Origin: CAZXEU01 sp964639665
Lineage (GTDB): Bacteria > Bacteroidota > Rhodothermia > Rhodothermales > Bin80
DNA length: 8,715 nucleotides
Direction: 5' to 3'
Assembly (NCBI GenBank): GCA_964639665.1
Contig: CAZXEU010000011.1
Location: forward strand, 1-8,715
Part shown: positions 1 to 7,050 of the stretch, one piece after another
Position numbering within the stretch: the first letter of the stretch is position 1
How the letters are laid out: each line of letters starts with the position of its first letter
Notes under the pieces: generated by a model
Told to the model about the DNA's origin: nothing
What the model saw: only the letters and a program-made list of their open reading frames with translations
Databases searched by the model: none
Program-made: the position numbers and the translations under genes

Positions 1-2087
1 GTATAGTGGATCGCGACCGGGGCACCCGAATACGCAATTCTGGCATCTCCGCTGTGCACCCTTCCCTCCGCGATTCGAAGAACAGTGTTGCTCCCCAGCG
101 CGAGGTTGCCTTCCGTCACCAGCGTGCCCGTTTCAGCTTCCAACAAATTGGTCACCGTAAGAGTACCCGTTCCGATCCGCACGGGGCCCAGCGACTGCAC
201 GGGAGGCGCATCAGACTTTGCCAGCCGTACGGAAGCCAGCGTCAGCGACCGAGGGTTATTGGTCGCATTCTGTATTTCGACATCCTGCTCAAACTGCCCG
301 GCGAACACGACGCTGTTGCCTTTTCCGGCAGCGTTGTTGATGCCGCAGAGATTCTGAGCAGCGTCATAAGCCGCAGCCGTCGCATAGCCAACGCTCAGCA
401 TGCCATCGGAGCTGAGGTCATCCTCGAGAGCAAGACTGTGGTAATTGTTGTGATCACCGAGATCGATGTACGACGGTCCCGTCGACTCCACCGCACCCAG
501 CACGGACGAAGTGATCGATCCTTTCTTGTCAGCGGCAGTGGCAGCTCCCGGACTCGCAGCATTGCTTACGCCGCTCAGATACAGTCCTTCCTTGCAATCC
601 GTGCCCTGGTCTCCATCGGTGGCCGGATCACTGTCCGCATTCGTAGCTGCCAAAGTAAGATCACCCACGATGGTGGTTGCGCCATAGACATAGACGCCTG
701 CCGAGCGGCCATGATGGGTCGCATCGCCGGAGCAATCCGCCTGGCGAATCATGGTAGAGCCCACTACACCGGCGAAGGAATCATCTGTGTTGTCGGCGTC
801 CGTATCCACGGAGCCGTCAATCACCAGATCCTCCGTAATCTGCTCGACGCCGCGGAGCTCTGTCCGGGCGTTGCCCAGGTTGCGGAGCCGGCCGTCCAGC
901 CTGCTGACGCCATTCAGGATAAGCGCGCCGCCGTTGACGTCGGTCGTGCCTCCGTCACCAACGTGGGGAACGGAGATGCAGGCGCCGCCCTGTCCATCCT
1001 TGACGACGTCAAGCTCCAGAGTACCGCCGCCCTCGATCTTGTAGCAGTCGCCCGACGTGACGTTAAAGCCAGCAGTGTGGACGAAAAGCAAAATCCTTAG
1101 ACGCGCCTGAACCGCATTTGCATCCGCTGCAAGCGGTGCCCGATAATCAAGAACGGTTCCGATATCGGTAGCAGCAGCACTGGCTACCGCGACATTGGAT
1201 GGGAAAGTGTTACCCGCGGTGGTAAACGTAGAAGCATCCAAAGCATCGCCAAAGGCCGACAAGTCCACATCGGCCGATCCGTTCGCCGGTCCAGTAAGTA
1301 CGAGCGTGTCCGGCTTCGCGGTGCCCGTCACGGGCCCGCCTGCCGGCGCCTGAGGATTCAGCATGAGGCGCTCGCCTCCGGAAATCATCGAACCGGCCGC
1401 AATCGTCACTTTGCCGTCCGCAACCATCGGGTCCGTGGACGCGGTCGGCTCCAGCGACAGCGTCGCGCCTCCCACGTCGAGATCACCTGACTTGACATTC
1501 AGGGAGTTCGTGATCGTGATCTCGTTATCCGTCGCAGTGGAGCAGTTGTCCTCCACCTCAACATCGTCGTTTATGCCGAGCTTCGCGATCGAGAAGCCGC
1601 CGGTGGGACAGGTCGCCCCAAGCGTAAGCATCACATTTCCCGCGCCGCCAAGCTCTACGTTACCGGAAAAAATTCCTGCCGTTGGAGAGCCATTGAGCGT
1701 GACGTCACCCTGCAGATAGAGCGTGGTGCCGCCAAGTACTTCGACTGCATCGGTGATGGTCACATCACCTTCTAGGGCAATCATGCCCTTGGTGGCGTTT
1801 TCATCGCCATCTACGTAGATGCCGATGGTCCGTGCGCCGAACGAGAGATCGTCGTCAATCCGAGTCATGGCGCCGCTTGACCGCACGCGGACAAACACCG
1901 TGTCCGTGGCGCTCGTGGCGGCGGCAAGCGCGGCCTCAAGATCACAAGGATCCGTCTCCGCACACGGGGCAGCACCGATGCCGTTGCGCTCGGCATAGCG
2001 GTTCTGCGCAAGCGCGGTTGACGCGCCGACCATGACGAAAAACAGCAGTACCGTCATGGAGCGCATGAGTGTAGTAAGGTTATTCAT
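1..2087 (-). CDS. Large secreted beta-helix-like repeat protein, C-terminus beyond the window
   Basis: This frame stays open for 695 codons from the ATG at 2087-2085 to the left edge, so the stop and C-terminus are missing. A Shine-Dalgarno sequence GGAGGGG (minus strand, 2103-2097) sits 9 bases before the ATG and fixes the start. Residues 1-27 are a Sec signal peptide: a short polar/basic start, the core TVLLFFVMV, and the cleavage site ALA|QN after Ala27. A Cys pair (42, 48) then leads into DLEAALAAA and DTVFVRV, the opening typical of secreted parallel beta-helix (pectin-lyase-like) proteins. The rest is Gly/Asp/Thr/Val-rich with alternating strands (GDVTIT, GDVTLNG, GDLDVGG, GDLTLAA), few Lys, and further Cys at 160 and 182. 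It is probably exported or surface-bound. A C-terminal sorting domain (type IX secretion or similar) or autotransporter barrel could lie outside the window. I recognise no catalytic motif, and no function is assigned. The coding call is secure; the fold is inference. Confidence 0.88.
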   Translation of the reverse strand, partial: MNNLTTLMRSMTVLLFFVMVGASTALAQNRYAERNGIGAAPCAETDPCDLEAALAAATSATDTVFVRVRSSGAMTRIDDDLSFGARTIGIYVDGDENATKGMIALEGDVTITDAVEVLGGTTLYLQGDVTLNGSPTAGIFSGNVELGGAGNVMLTLGATCPTGGFSIAKLGINDDVEVEDNCSTATDNEITITNSLNVKSGDLDVGGATLSLEPTASTDPMVADGKVTIAAGSMISGGERLMLNPQAPAGGPVTGTAKPDTLVLTGPANGSADVDLSAFGDALDASTFTTAGNTFPSNVAVASAAATDIGTVLDYRAPLAADANAVQARLRILLFVHTAGFNVTSGDCYKIEGGGTLELDVVKDGQGGACISVPHVGDGGTTDVNGGALILNGVSRLDGRLRNLGNARTELRGVEQITEDLVIDGSVDTDADNTDDSFAGVVGSTMIRQADCSGDATHHGRSAGVYVYGATTIVGDLTLAATNADSDPATDGDQGTDCKEGLYLSGVSNAASPGAATAADKKGSITSSVLGAVESTGPSYIDLGDHNNYHSLALEDDLSSDGMLSVGYATAAAYDAAQNLCGINNAAGKGNSVVFAGQFEQDVEIQNATNNPRSLTLASVRLAKSDAPPVQSLGPVRIGTGTLTVTNLLEAETGTLVTEGNLALGSNTVLRIAEGRVHSGDARIAYSGAPVAIHY

Positions 2088-2096
2088 GTTTGGAGT

Positions 2097-2103
2097 CCCC
2101 TCC
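2097..2103 (-). promoter_or_regulatory. Shine-Dalgarno site of the secreted repeat protein
   Basis: On the minus strand GGAGGGG lies 9 bases before the ATG at 2087. It is a near-ideal ribosome binding site. It supports this start over the internal ATG at 2066 (codon 8), which would shorten the signal peptide's polar start. Confidence 0.75.
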
Positions 2104-2180
2104 AGGTAGGTTGGTGAGTATGTCGCGCGGCCAGTTGTGAGCCTGCGCAGGTCATGGCGCGTGCCTGCGCCTTACTGTAA

Positions 2181-2194
2181 GTATCTGAAGATAC
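2181..2194. promoter_or_regulatory. 14-base palindrome GTATCT-GA-AGATAC, possible operator
   Basis: GTATCT and AGATAC are perfect inverted arms separated by two bases. The centre lies about 100 bases upstream of the secreted-protein ATG, between that gene and the candidate promoter elements. A two-base spacer is too small for an RNA hairpin loop unless the inner pairs open. A binding site for a dimeric regulator is therefore the more natural reading. No family can be named from the sequence. Confidence 0.35.
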
Positions 2195-2230
2195 ACGATT
2201 GATCAGACGCATAAGTAACAATTGCCATGT

Positions 2231-2312
2231 CTAATACTCCTTTTCAGATGGAAAAACAAGAGTATAGCTACCACTTGCGTTCGTGTTATGAAATATCTAT
2301 AGAAACTGTCAC
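2231..2312 (-). promoter_or_regulatory. Candidate promoter region for the secreted repeat protein
   Basis: This is the most AT-rich stretch of the window and lies 145-225 bases before the secreted-protein ATG. Two sigma70-like pairs can be written on the minus strand. One is TTGTTT (2259-2254), 17 bases, TATTAG (2236-2231). The other is GTGACA (2312-2307), 16 bases, CATAAC (2290-2285). Neither is a strong match to consensus. If the host is a Bacteroidota relative, its promoters would differ from these elements. The AT-rich location is the better evidence; the exact boxes are guesses. Confidence 0.3.
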
Positions 2313-2555
2313 GAAATATAAACAGTCCGCTATACCACACCCGACAGGCTGCGGCCGTAGTCACTCCTTTGTCGTCAGGACGTGCTGCGAGCCGCGCAGA
2401 TGCCAGTCAGATAAGTGCTGCGGCAGGGCTTTCCGGACTCCGCCCTATTCCGACGCCAGGCAGCGTAAAGGGGATACACCGATGGCCAGCATAGCCACGC
2501 ATACCGGCGTCTATTGCTGCCTTGGTTCAGGCCTTGTCGGTTCGACGCCTGAAGC

Positions 2556-2571
2556 GGCGCCTTATGGCGCC
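2556..2571 (-). terminator. GC-rich hairpin downstream of the operon, weak terminator candidate
   Basis: GGCGCC-TTAT-GGCGCC forms a perfect 6-bp stem with a 4-base loop, about 70 bases after the stop of the DapA-like gene. No T-run follows on the minus strand, so it is not a standard intrinsic terminator. It could stabilise the mRNA 3' end or act with Rho. The 10-base palindrome GGAGCGCTCC at 2591-2600 and a GGAT...ATCC inverted repeat at 2601-2626 lie between it and the gene. Confidence 0.3.
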
Positions 2572-2640
2572 TTGCCACCTCCGTCGCATTGGAGCGCTCC
2601 GGATCTCGCGCCGTGCGCCGCAATCCGCCAGGGCAGCCCG

Positions 2641-3561
2641 CTACGTGATCGCCTGCACGCCGTGCCTGTCCAGCTCCAGGCCCGCGCGGCGGACGAGGTC
2701 CTCCAGCTCCTTTCTCGAACGGGCGTCGAGCCGCATGCCGGGCGAGCGGATAAAGGCGCTGTCTATGACTCCGCGGCGCAAGAAGACCTCCTTGCGGAAG
2801 GCGAGCCCGATCCTGGGCTGGAATTCATATCGGATTAGCGGAATGAACCGGTCGAATATCGTGGCGGCTTCGTCGCTTCCACGCACCTTGAATGCGCGGT
2901 AGATGGCAACAAGCACCTCGGGAAAGGCAAATCCCGTCATGATGCCCTGCGAGCCGCGCTGCAGCTCCTCCAGGAAGTACTCGCCGCCCAGCCCGCCAAA
3001 AATGCCGATGCTGCCTTCCGCCCGTTCCAGAATGCGGCTGAGCTTGACCAGAACGGGCTGCTCTTCCAGCTTGATGTACTGTACGCCGGGGATCTCTCTC
3101 GACATCCCGGCAATAAGGTCAGGCGATAGCGTCGTGACAAACGACTCCGGAAAGTCATGAATCACGACGGGGATCTCCAAAGCTTCAGCCACTTCCTCAT
3201 AGAATGCGAATAGTACGTCGTCGCTCTGCACACCTATCGGAGCCACGAATACCGCCGCTGCGCCCAGCTCCTGCGCCTCCCGGGCCTGCTCGACGGCACC
3301 GGCCGCCCCAAATGCCCGCACACCTGCCCATACGGGTACGCTTCCGGCTGCTTGGCCCACTACCGTCGAAATCACCCGGCGCCTCTCGTCCAGCGCCAGC
3401 TTGTGGGCCTCGCCCATGAATCCCAGAATAGAAAGGCCGTGCACACCGGCTTCCAGCTCGAAGTCAATCAGCCGCCGAAGACTGGTCTCGTCTACCGCAC
3501 CGCTATGCGTAAACGGAGTAGGCAGGATGGGAAAAACGCCGTGTGCACTCATGGCAGTCAT
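2641..3561 (-). CDS. DapA-like (dihydrodipicolinate synthase/N-acetylneuraminate lyase family) protein with non-canonical active site
   Basis: 306 residues, the usual length for this TIM-barrel family of Schiff-base aldolases and hydro-lyases. FPILPTPF (residues 10-17) is the standard N-terminal strand. The Schiff-base lysine is Lys164 in YIKLEE, which matches Lys161 of E. coli DapA by position. Two other catalytic elements differ. The GTTGE loop reads GFMGE (47-51), so the two threonines are lost. The YNxP tyrosine motif reads HDFP (135-138), placing His where the catalytic Tyr should be. It is therefore unlikely to be the lysine-biosynthesis enzyme; a lyase or dehydratase on a keto acid made by its neighbours is more plausible. 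The start at 3561 overlaps the upstream stop as ATGA, with AAGGA only 3 bases before it; ATG at 3552 is an alternative. It is the last gene of the operon and stops with TAG. The family call is firm, the substrate unknown. Confidence 0.93.
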   Translation of the reverse strand: MTAMSAHGVFPILPTPFTHSGAVDETSLRRLIDFELEAGVHGLSILGFMGEAHKLALDERRRVISTVVGQAAGSVPVWAGVRAFGAAGAVEQAREAQELGAAAVFVAPIGVQSDDVLFAFYEEVAEALEIPVVIHDFPESFVTTLSPDLIAGMSREIPGVQYIKLEEQPVLVKLSRILERAEGSIGIFGGLGGEYFLEELQRGSQGIMTGFAFPEVLVAIYRAFKVRGSDEAATIFDRFIPLIRYEFQPRIGLAFRKEVFLRRGVIDSAFIRSPGMRLDARSRKELEDLVRRAGLELDRHGVQAIT

Positions 3562-4952
3562 GGTTCCTTGATGGGTGAGAATTCGGCGCGTGGCGCGGCC
3601 GGACGCAGAAAGCGCCCGGTGCCGGGCGAGGCAAGAATGCGCTCGTCGCGGAATATGCAGTCGCCGCGAAGATAGGTGGCCTCCACCCTCCCCCGAACCA
3701 GTCTGCCATGGTACGGGCTCCAGCCGCACCGCTGATGCAGCATGCGCTCATCCAGCACGTGCGAATGATCCGGGTCAAAGACCACGAAATCCGCATCCCG
3801 GCCAACCTCCAGGCGGCCCTTGTCCTGCAGCCCGAAGATACCGGCAGGCTTCTCCGCCAGTACCTCCAAGAATCTCCCGAGCGTTATCCGGCCCGTTGCT
3901 ACACCCTCGCTGAAGAGCAGCGTGCCCAGCGTCTCCGCTCCCGGCAGCCCGGCATAGGCTTGGAAGATGCTGGCCGTTTCCTTCCGGGCCAGCGGATACG
4001 GCGAATGGTCGCTCGTGACTATGTCGATGTCACCTGATGTGAGCCTCTCCCACAGGGCGTCCACGTCCTGCTGCGTCCGAAGGGGCGGATTGCATTTGGC
4101 CCGGCCGCCGAGCGTGCGAAGCGCATCTTCGGTCAATACGAGGTACTGCACACACGTTTCGCCGGTGGCGGCCACGCCCTGGCTCTTGTGCCAGCCAATT
4201 AGGTCGAACGTGCGCGGGATCGTGCCGTGCACCATGTGCAAACGCACCCCGGTCCAGTAGGCCAGCTCAAGGAGACGCCCTGCCGCCTCTGCCTCTGCCG
4301 CGGGCGGACGGCTGCGTGCGTGACTGAGGGCGTCGGCTTCCGCCGCCGGCAGCAGCCTGGCCGTAAGCTGATCTATGATTTCCTGGTTCTCCTGGTGGGC
4401 CGCAACCGGCAAGCCGTGCCTGGCAATCTCTTGAAACCCCTCGTACAGCTGTCCGTCCGGCACCCTCGGAAACCGGTCCGCGTCCACGTGAAACGTGGAG
4501 ACCTTGAATCCGCACGCACCGGCTGCGGCAAGGCTGGCGATGGCATCCAGAGGCCCGGTCGGCGCGAACGTGGCATACAGGGCCACGTCGACCACCGCCT
4601 CGGCCGAAATATCCAGAATCTTGCGCTCCAGGGCATCCACGTGCCGCACGGGCCGCGCCGGGCGGTCAAACGGCATGTCCACCACCGTGGTTGTGCCCCC
4701 GGCCGCTGCGGCTATCGTGGCGGCCGTAATGCCTTCCTCCGGATCGGAGCGCGTGTGGACGTGCGCATCCACGAATCCGGGAAGCACGAGCCTGCCGCTG
4801 GCGTCCACGTGGGCTCTTCCAACCAGCGCGACCGCCGATACCGCCGCGATCTTGCCGCGACGCACGCCCAGCCATCCATCCTTGAGAAGCACGCCGCCCG
4901 GGCGCACAATATCGCCCTGTACCGTGAGGTCAAACAACTCCTGTTCGCGCAT
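3558..4952 (-). CDS. Cyclic amidohydrolase (allantoinase/hydantoinase/dihydroorotase family)
   Basis: 464 residues, normal for a cytosolic binuclear-zinc cyclic amidohydrolase that opens rings such as allantoin, hydantoins, dihydropyrimidines or dihydroorotate. After a small N-terminal beta domain comes GFVDAHVH (59-66) with metal ligands His64 and His66. Then follow Lys150 in CGFKVS, the expected carboxylated bridging lysine; His186 in AAHQEN; His242 in HMVHGT; and Asp315 in SDHSPY. All expected ligands are present, so the enzyme should be active. KGRLEVGRDADFVVFDP (378-394) is the C-terminal return to the beta domain. The SDHSP motif recalls allantoinases, but no allantoate or urease genes are visible, so the substrate stays open. 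The ATG at 4952 lies 2 bases after the AroM-family stop, with AGGGAA 11 bases before it. In-frame sequence further upstream lies inside the AroM-family gene and lacks family resemblance. It overlaps the DapA-like gene by 4 bases. Confidence 0.94.
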   Translation of the reverse strand: MREQELFDLTVQGDIVRPGGVLLKDGWLGVRRGKIAAVSAVALVGRAHVDASGRLVLPGFVDAHVHTRSDPEEGITAATIAAAAGGTTTVVDMPFDRPARPVRHVDALERKILDISAEAVVDVALYATFAPTGPLDAIASLAAAGACGFKVSTFHVDADRFPRVPDGQLYEGFQEIARHGLPVAAHQENQEIIDQLTARLLPAAEADALSHARSRPPAAEAEAAGRLLELAYWTGVRLHMVHGTIPRTFDLIGWHKSQGVAATGETCVQYLVLTEDALRTLGGRAKCNPPLRTQQDVDALWERLTSGDIDIVTSDHSPYPLARKETASIFQAYAGLPGAETLGTLLFSEGVATGRITLGRFLEVLAEKPAGIFGLQDKGRLEVGRDADFVVFDPDHSHVLDERMLHQRCGWSPYHGRLVRGRVEATYLRGDCIFRDERILASPGTGRFLRPAAPRAEFSPIKEP

Positions 4953-4954
4953 GC

Positions 4955-5638
4955 TCAGGCAGATTCCCTGGCCGGGATGCAAAGTAGCGACGCCAACGCT
5001 TCTGCCGCCAGATGCCCGAGATCCAGAACAGGCATTTGAACGGCACGCCTCATGGTATCTGCCACTTCGAAAGGATATCCCACATAATCGATGACGATCG
5101 CCGACACGTCTCCTTCCCGCCTTATCTGCTCCTGGAGCCAGTGGGTAAGCGGCTCGGACGGAGAGCGGCGGTCCATGGGCCAGACGGCAGGAGCGAAGCC
5201 CGTGCCCTTCCACTTGCCTCGCGCGGCATCCGTCTGGGCGCTTGTCGGCACAATCACGCCCAGGTTGCGGAGCCCCATCGAAGCCAGAAGGCCTGCGCCA
5301 AGCTGAAACGGCCGCACGAGCGGGCGCCGGGGCGCAAGTCCGGCGAATTGTCCGGCACACAGGAGAACCGATGCCACCACGCCTTCCTCCTCCAGCTCGT
5401 CCAGCTCCTGCTGCAACAGCGGTGTGAGAAAGGACTCTTCCACCGTAACAGATGCACCGTTACGGAGGCGGGTCGCGAGCGGATACCTCCTTGCCGGAGG
5501 CAGCTCGCACGCATCCACGCCGTCCAGCGCGCCACGGCATACTATATTATAATAGCATTCGACCAGTGACAGCAGCTCCGTCAGGTCGCTCCGCGGAGAC
5601 TGGCCGATTACCAGCGCGCCTACGCTCCCGAATGCCAT
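4955..5638 (-). CDS. AroM family protein
   Basis: 227 residues, close to E. coli AroM (about 225). The N-terminal GALVIGQSPRSDL (7-19) is the family hallmark. LGVIVP (126-131) opens the second half, and AIVIDYVGY (180-188) matches the DCxGY-type strand. The protein belongs to the Asp/Glu racemase-like fold superfamily, in which two cysteines, one per half, may act as acid and base. Here the first half keeps Cys94 (LLCAGQF), but the second-half position is Tyr185. No biochemical function is established for AroM. Its name comes from co-regulation with aroL in E. coli and does not prove a shikimate role. The ATG at 5638 follows the previous stop after 2 bases (TGACCATG). A TTG at 5644 is also in frame, and no clear ribosome site precedes either, which suggests translational coupling. 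In this setting it may racemise, isomerise or cleave an intermediate, which is inference. Confidence 0.88.
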   Translation of the reverse strand: MAFGSVGALVIGQSPRSDLTELLSLVECYYNIVCRGALDGVDACELPPARRYPLATRLRNGASVTVEESFLTPLLQQELDELEEEGVVASVLLCAGQFAGLAPRRPLVRPFQLGAGLLASMGLRNLGVIVPTSAQTDAARGKWKGTGFAPAVWPMDRRSPSEPLTHWLQEQIRREGDVSAIVIDYVGYPFEVADTMRRAVQMPVLDLGHLAAEALASLLCIPARESA

Positions 5639-5640
5639 GG

Positions 5641-7050
5641 TCAATTGAAGGTCAGGCGTCCGTCAGGCGCAACCGCCCAGCCCTCGAGGCCCTTCCGCGC
5701 GCCGATTCGGCGCATGGAGCTGTACAAGAATATCCAGGGCGCGTCCCGGCTCACTTCGGCATACGCCTTGCGGTACAGCTTCTGCCGCGCCTTGAAATCC
5801 ACGGTTCTCCTTGCCTCGTCAACGAGACTGTCCACGAGGGCGTTCTCGTATCCCAGCCACCAGGGGCCGCGGATCTTCGAATGAAGCTTCTCGCGGAAGA
5901 TGCGGAAGGTGCTGAGCGGACTCGAATCAAAGCATGCCGCATCGTGAATCTCCCCTGACCTTACGCAATCGGCATACGCCGGACGATCGGCGTGCCGGAC
6001 GATCTCCGTCTCCACGCCAATGTCGCCGTAGTAGTCTGCCATGGCGTCCGCTACCGAGAGGGCCTCATCCGGCAGCGTGTCGGGCACATCCAGCGTAATG
6101 GTTAGCCAACTGCCGTAGCCTGCCGAGTCGAGCAGCTCCATCGCCAGCGTAGGATCATAGAAGTAGCCCGGAACCGCCGGATTGAATCCCATGTGAAGGG
6201 GCGTCAGCGGTCCCGTCAGGGGCTCCGCGGCCCCGTGCATCACCGAGTCGATGATCCCGTGGAGGTCCAGTGCGAAGTTAAGCGCCTCGCGCACCCTGCG
6301 GTCCGCGCATGGCCCGTATCGCAAATTGCACATGAACGCGGTGCACACACTCGTTGCCGCGCGCACGAGGGCAGCGCCCGGCACGGCCTGCAACGCATCC
6401 TCCGCCGGCGGCGCAAGATCCGTCGCGATATCCGCGTGGCCCCAGATCAGACGGAGCAGCCGAGCTTCCGGATCGGGCTCGGCCTTCCAGATGAGCTTTT
6501 CCTGCTGAACTTCCTTTCCCCAGTAGTTTTCGTGCCTTCTCAGCTCTACGCGCTGATCAGAGCGTGCGGCCACGAGGTAGGGACCTGTTCCGACCAGCGT
6601 GTCGGGAAGCGCCGCGATGCCATGGGGCGAAAGGACCGGGATGTCCACCAGGAGGTCCAGAAGGTCGGCCGTCGGCTCCGGCGTCCTCAGCACAATCCGC
6701 CCCGCTCCTTCCTCGCGGATGGTGCTTCCTGCAAGATAGGACTGGAAGACGCCGGCCGTACCAAGCTCACCGCCCGTTTCCCCGGACTGCACGCGGCGCA
6801 GAGTCGCAATCGCGTCGGAGGCCTCGAGCGGCTTCCCGTCATGAAACCGCACATCCCCGCGCAGCTCGAATCGCCACGAACGCGCATCCGGCGACACCTC
6901 CCACCGCGTTGCCAGGCAGGGTCCGTACATGCCGTCCGGATTGCGTCTGACCAGGGATTCAAAGACCGCTCCAAGGATGCTCAGCCGCTCCGCGTCGTCG
7001 CTGGTCGTGTGCGGATCGCCGATCCGCACGTGTTTCTGGAAAATGCGCAT
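5641..7050 (-). CDS. Family 5 (peptide/nickel-type) solute-binding protein without signal peptide
   Basis: 469 residues covering nearly the whole family-5 (DppA/OppA-type) binding fold. Family marks in order are LATRWEVSPD (46-55), VRFHDGKPL (67-75), GTGPYLV (154-160), VREALNFALD (253-262), and DPTLAMELLDSAGYG (299-313). The protein begins MRIFQKHVRIGDPHT and runs straight into the fold. It has no hydrophobic signal sequence and no lipobox. The 42 in-frame codons upstream are His/Arg/Gly-rich, lie inside the previous gene and do not supply a signal. The ATG at 7050 overlaps the previous stop as TGATG, and GGAG lies 5 bases before it. No permease or ATPase gene is in the window. Either the protein stays in the cytoplasm as a ligand sensor or enzyme partner, or export uses an unrecognised route. 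Family is certain, role unknown. Confidence 0.92.
   Translation of the reverse strand: MRIFQKHVRIGDPHTTSDDAERLSILGAVFESLVRRNPDGMYGPCLATRWEVSPDARSWRFELRGDVRFHDGKPLEASDAIATLRRVQSGETGGELGTAGVFQSYLAGSTIREEGAGRIVLRTPEPTADLLDLLVDIPVLSPHGIAALPDTLVGTGPYLVAARSDQRVELRRHENYWGKEVQQEKLIWKAEPDPEARLLRLIWGHADIATDLAPPAEDALQAVPGAALVRAATSVCTAFMCNLRYGPCADRRVREALNFALDLHGIIDSVMHGAAEPLTGPLTPLHMGFNPAVPGYFYDPTLAMELLDSAGYGSWLTITLDVPDTLPDEALSVADAMADYYGDIGVETEIVRHADRPAYADCVRSGEIHDAACFDSSPLSTFRIFREKLHSKIRGPWWLGYENALVDSLVDEARRTVDFKARQKLYRKAYAEVSRDAPWIFLYSSMRRIGARKGLEGWAVAPDGRLTFN

Larger units (their letters stand above)
2088..2640. other. Intergenic region between the operon and the secreted-protein gene
   Basis: No convincing gene lies in these 553 bases. 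Positions 2572-2640 and 2346-2555 are GC-rich, with short palindromes and no recognisable RNA family. Positions 2165-2345 are AT-rich and probably carry the promoter of the leftward secreted-protein gene. An inverted pair ACTGT (2305-2309) / ACAGT (2322-2326) and the palindrome at 2181-2194 lie in the AT-rich part. The only open frames here give low-quality, Arg/Ser/Cys-rich translations with no family resemblance. Confidence 0.6.

Noticed and set aside
6..1100. Plus-strand open frame of 364 codons
   Set aside because: It is antisense to the secreted repeat protein, whose frame is open for 695 codons with a signal peptide and ribosome site. The plus translation has no such support.
2539..2549. 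GGTTCGACGCC, resembling a tRNA or tmRNA T-loop
   Set aside because: The flanking bases do not pair into a 5-bp T-stem, and no acceptor stem, anticodon arm or CCA end can be drawn around it.
2375..2623. Minus-strand open frame of 82 codons between the DapA-like gene and the secreted-protein gene
   Set aside because: It has an Arg/Cys/Ser-rich translation, no ribosome site and no recognisable domain, and it crosses the palindrome cluster.
2227..2838. Plus-strand open frame of 203 codons across the intergenic region and the DapA-like gene end
   Set aside because: The translation is Cys/Arg/Ser-rich with no family resemblance. Its second half is antisense to a confident gene.
3562..3729. 56-codon upstream extension of the DapA-like frame
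   Set aside because: It is Arg-rich, falls inside the cyclic amidohydrolase gene and has no counterpart in the family, which begins near the FPILPTPF strand.
4227..5039. Plus-strand open frame of 270 codons
   Set aside because: It is antisense to the cyclic amidohydrolase, whose metal ligands are all present on the minus strand.
4953..5360. Upstream extension of the cyclic amidohydrolase frame by 136 codons
   Set aside because: The extension lies inside the AroM-family gene in another frame and has no family similarity. The ATG at 4952 fits both protein length and operon spacing.
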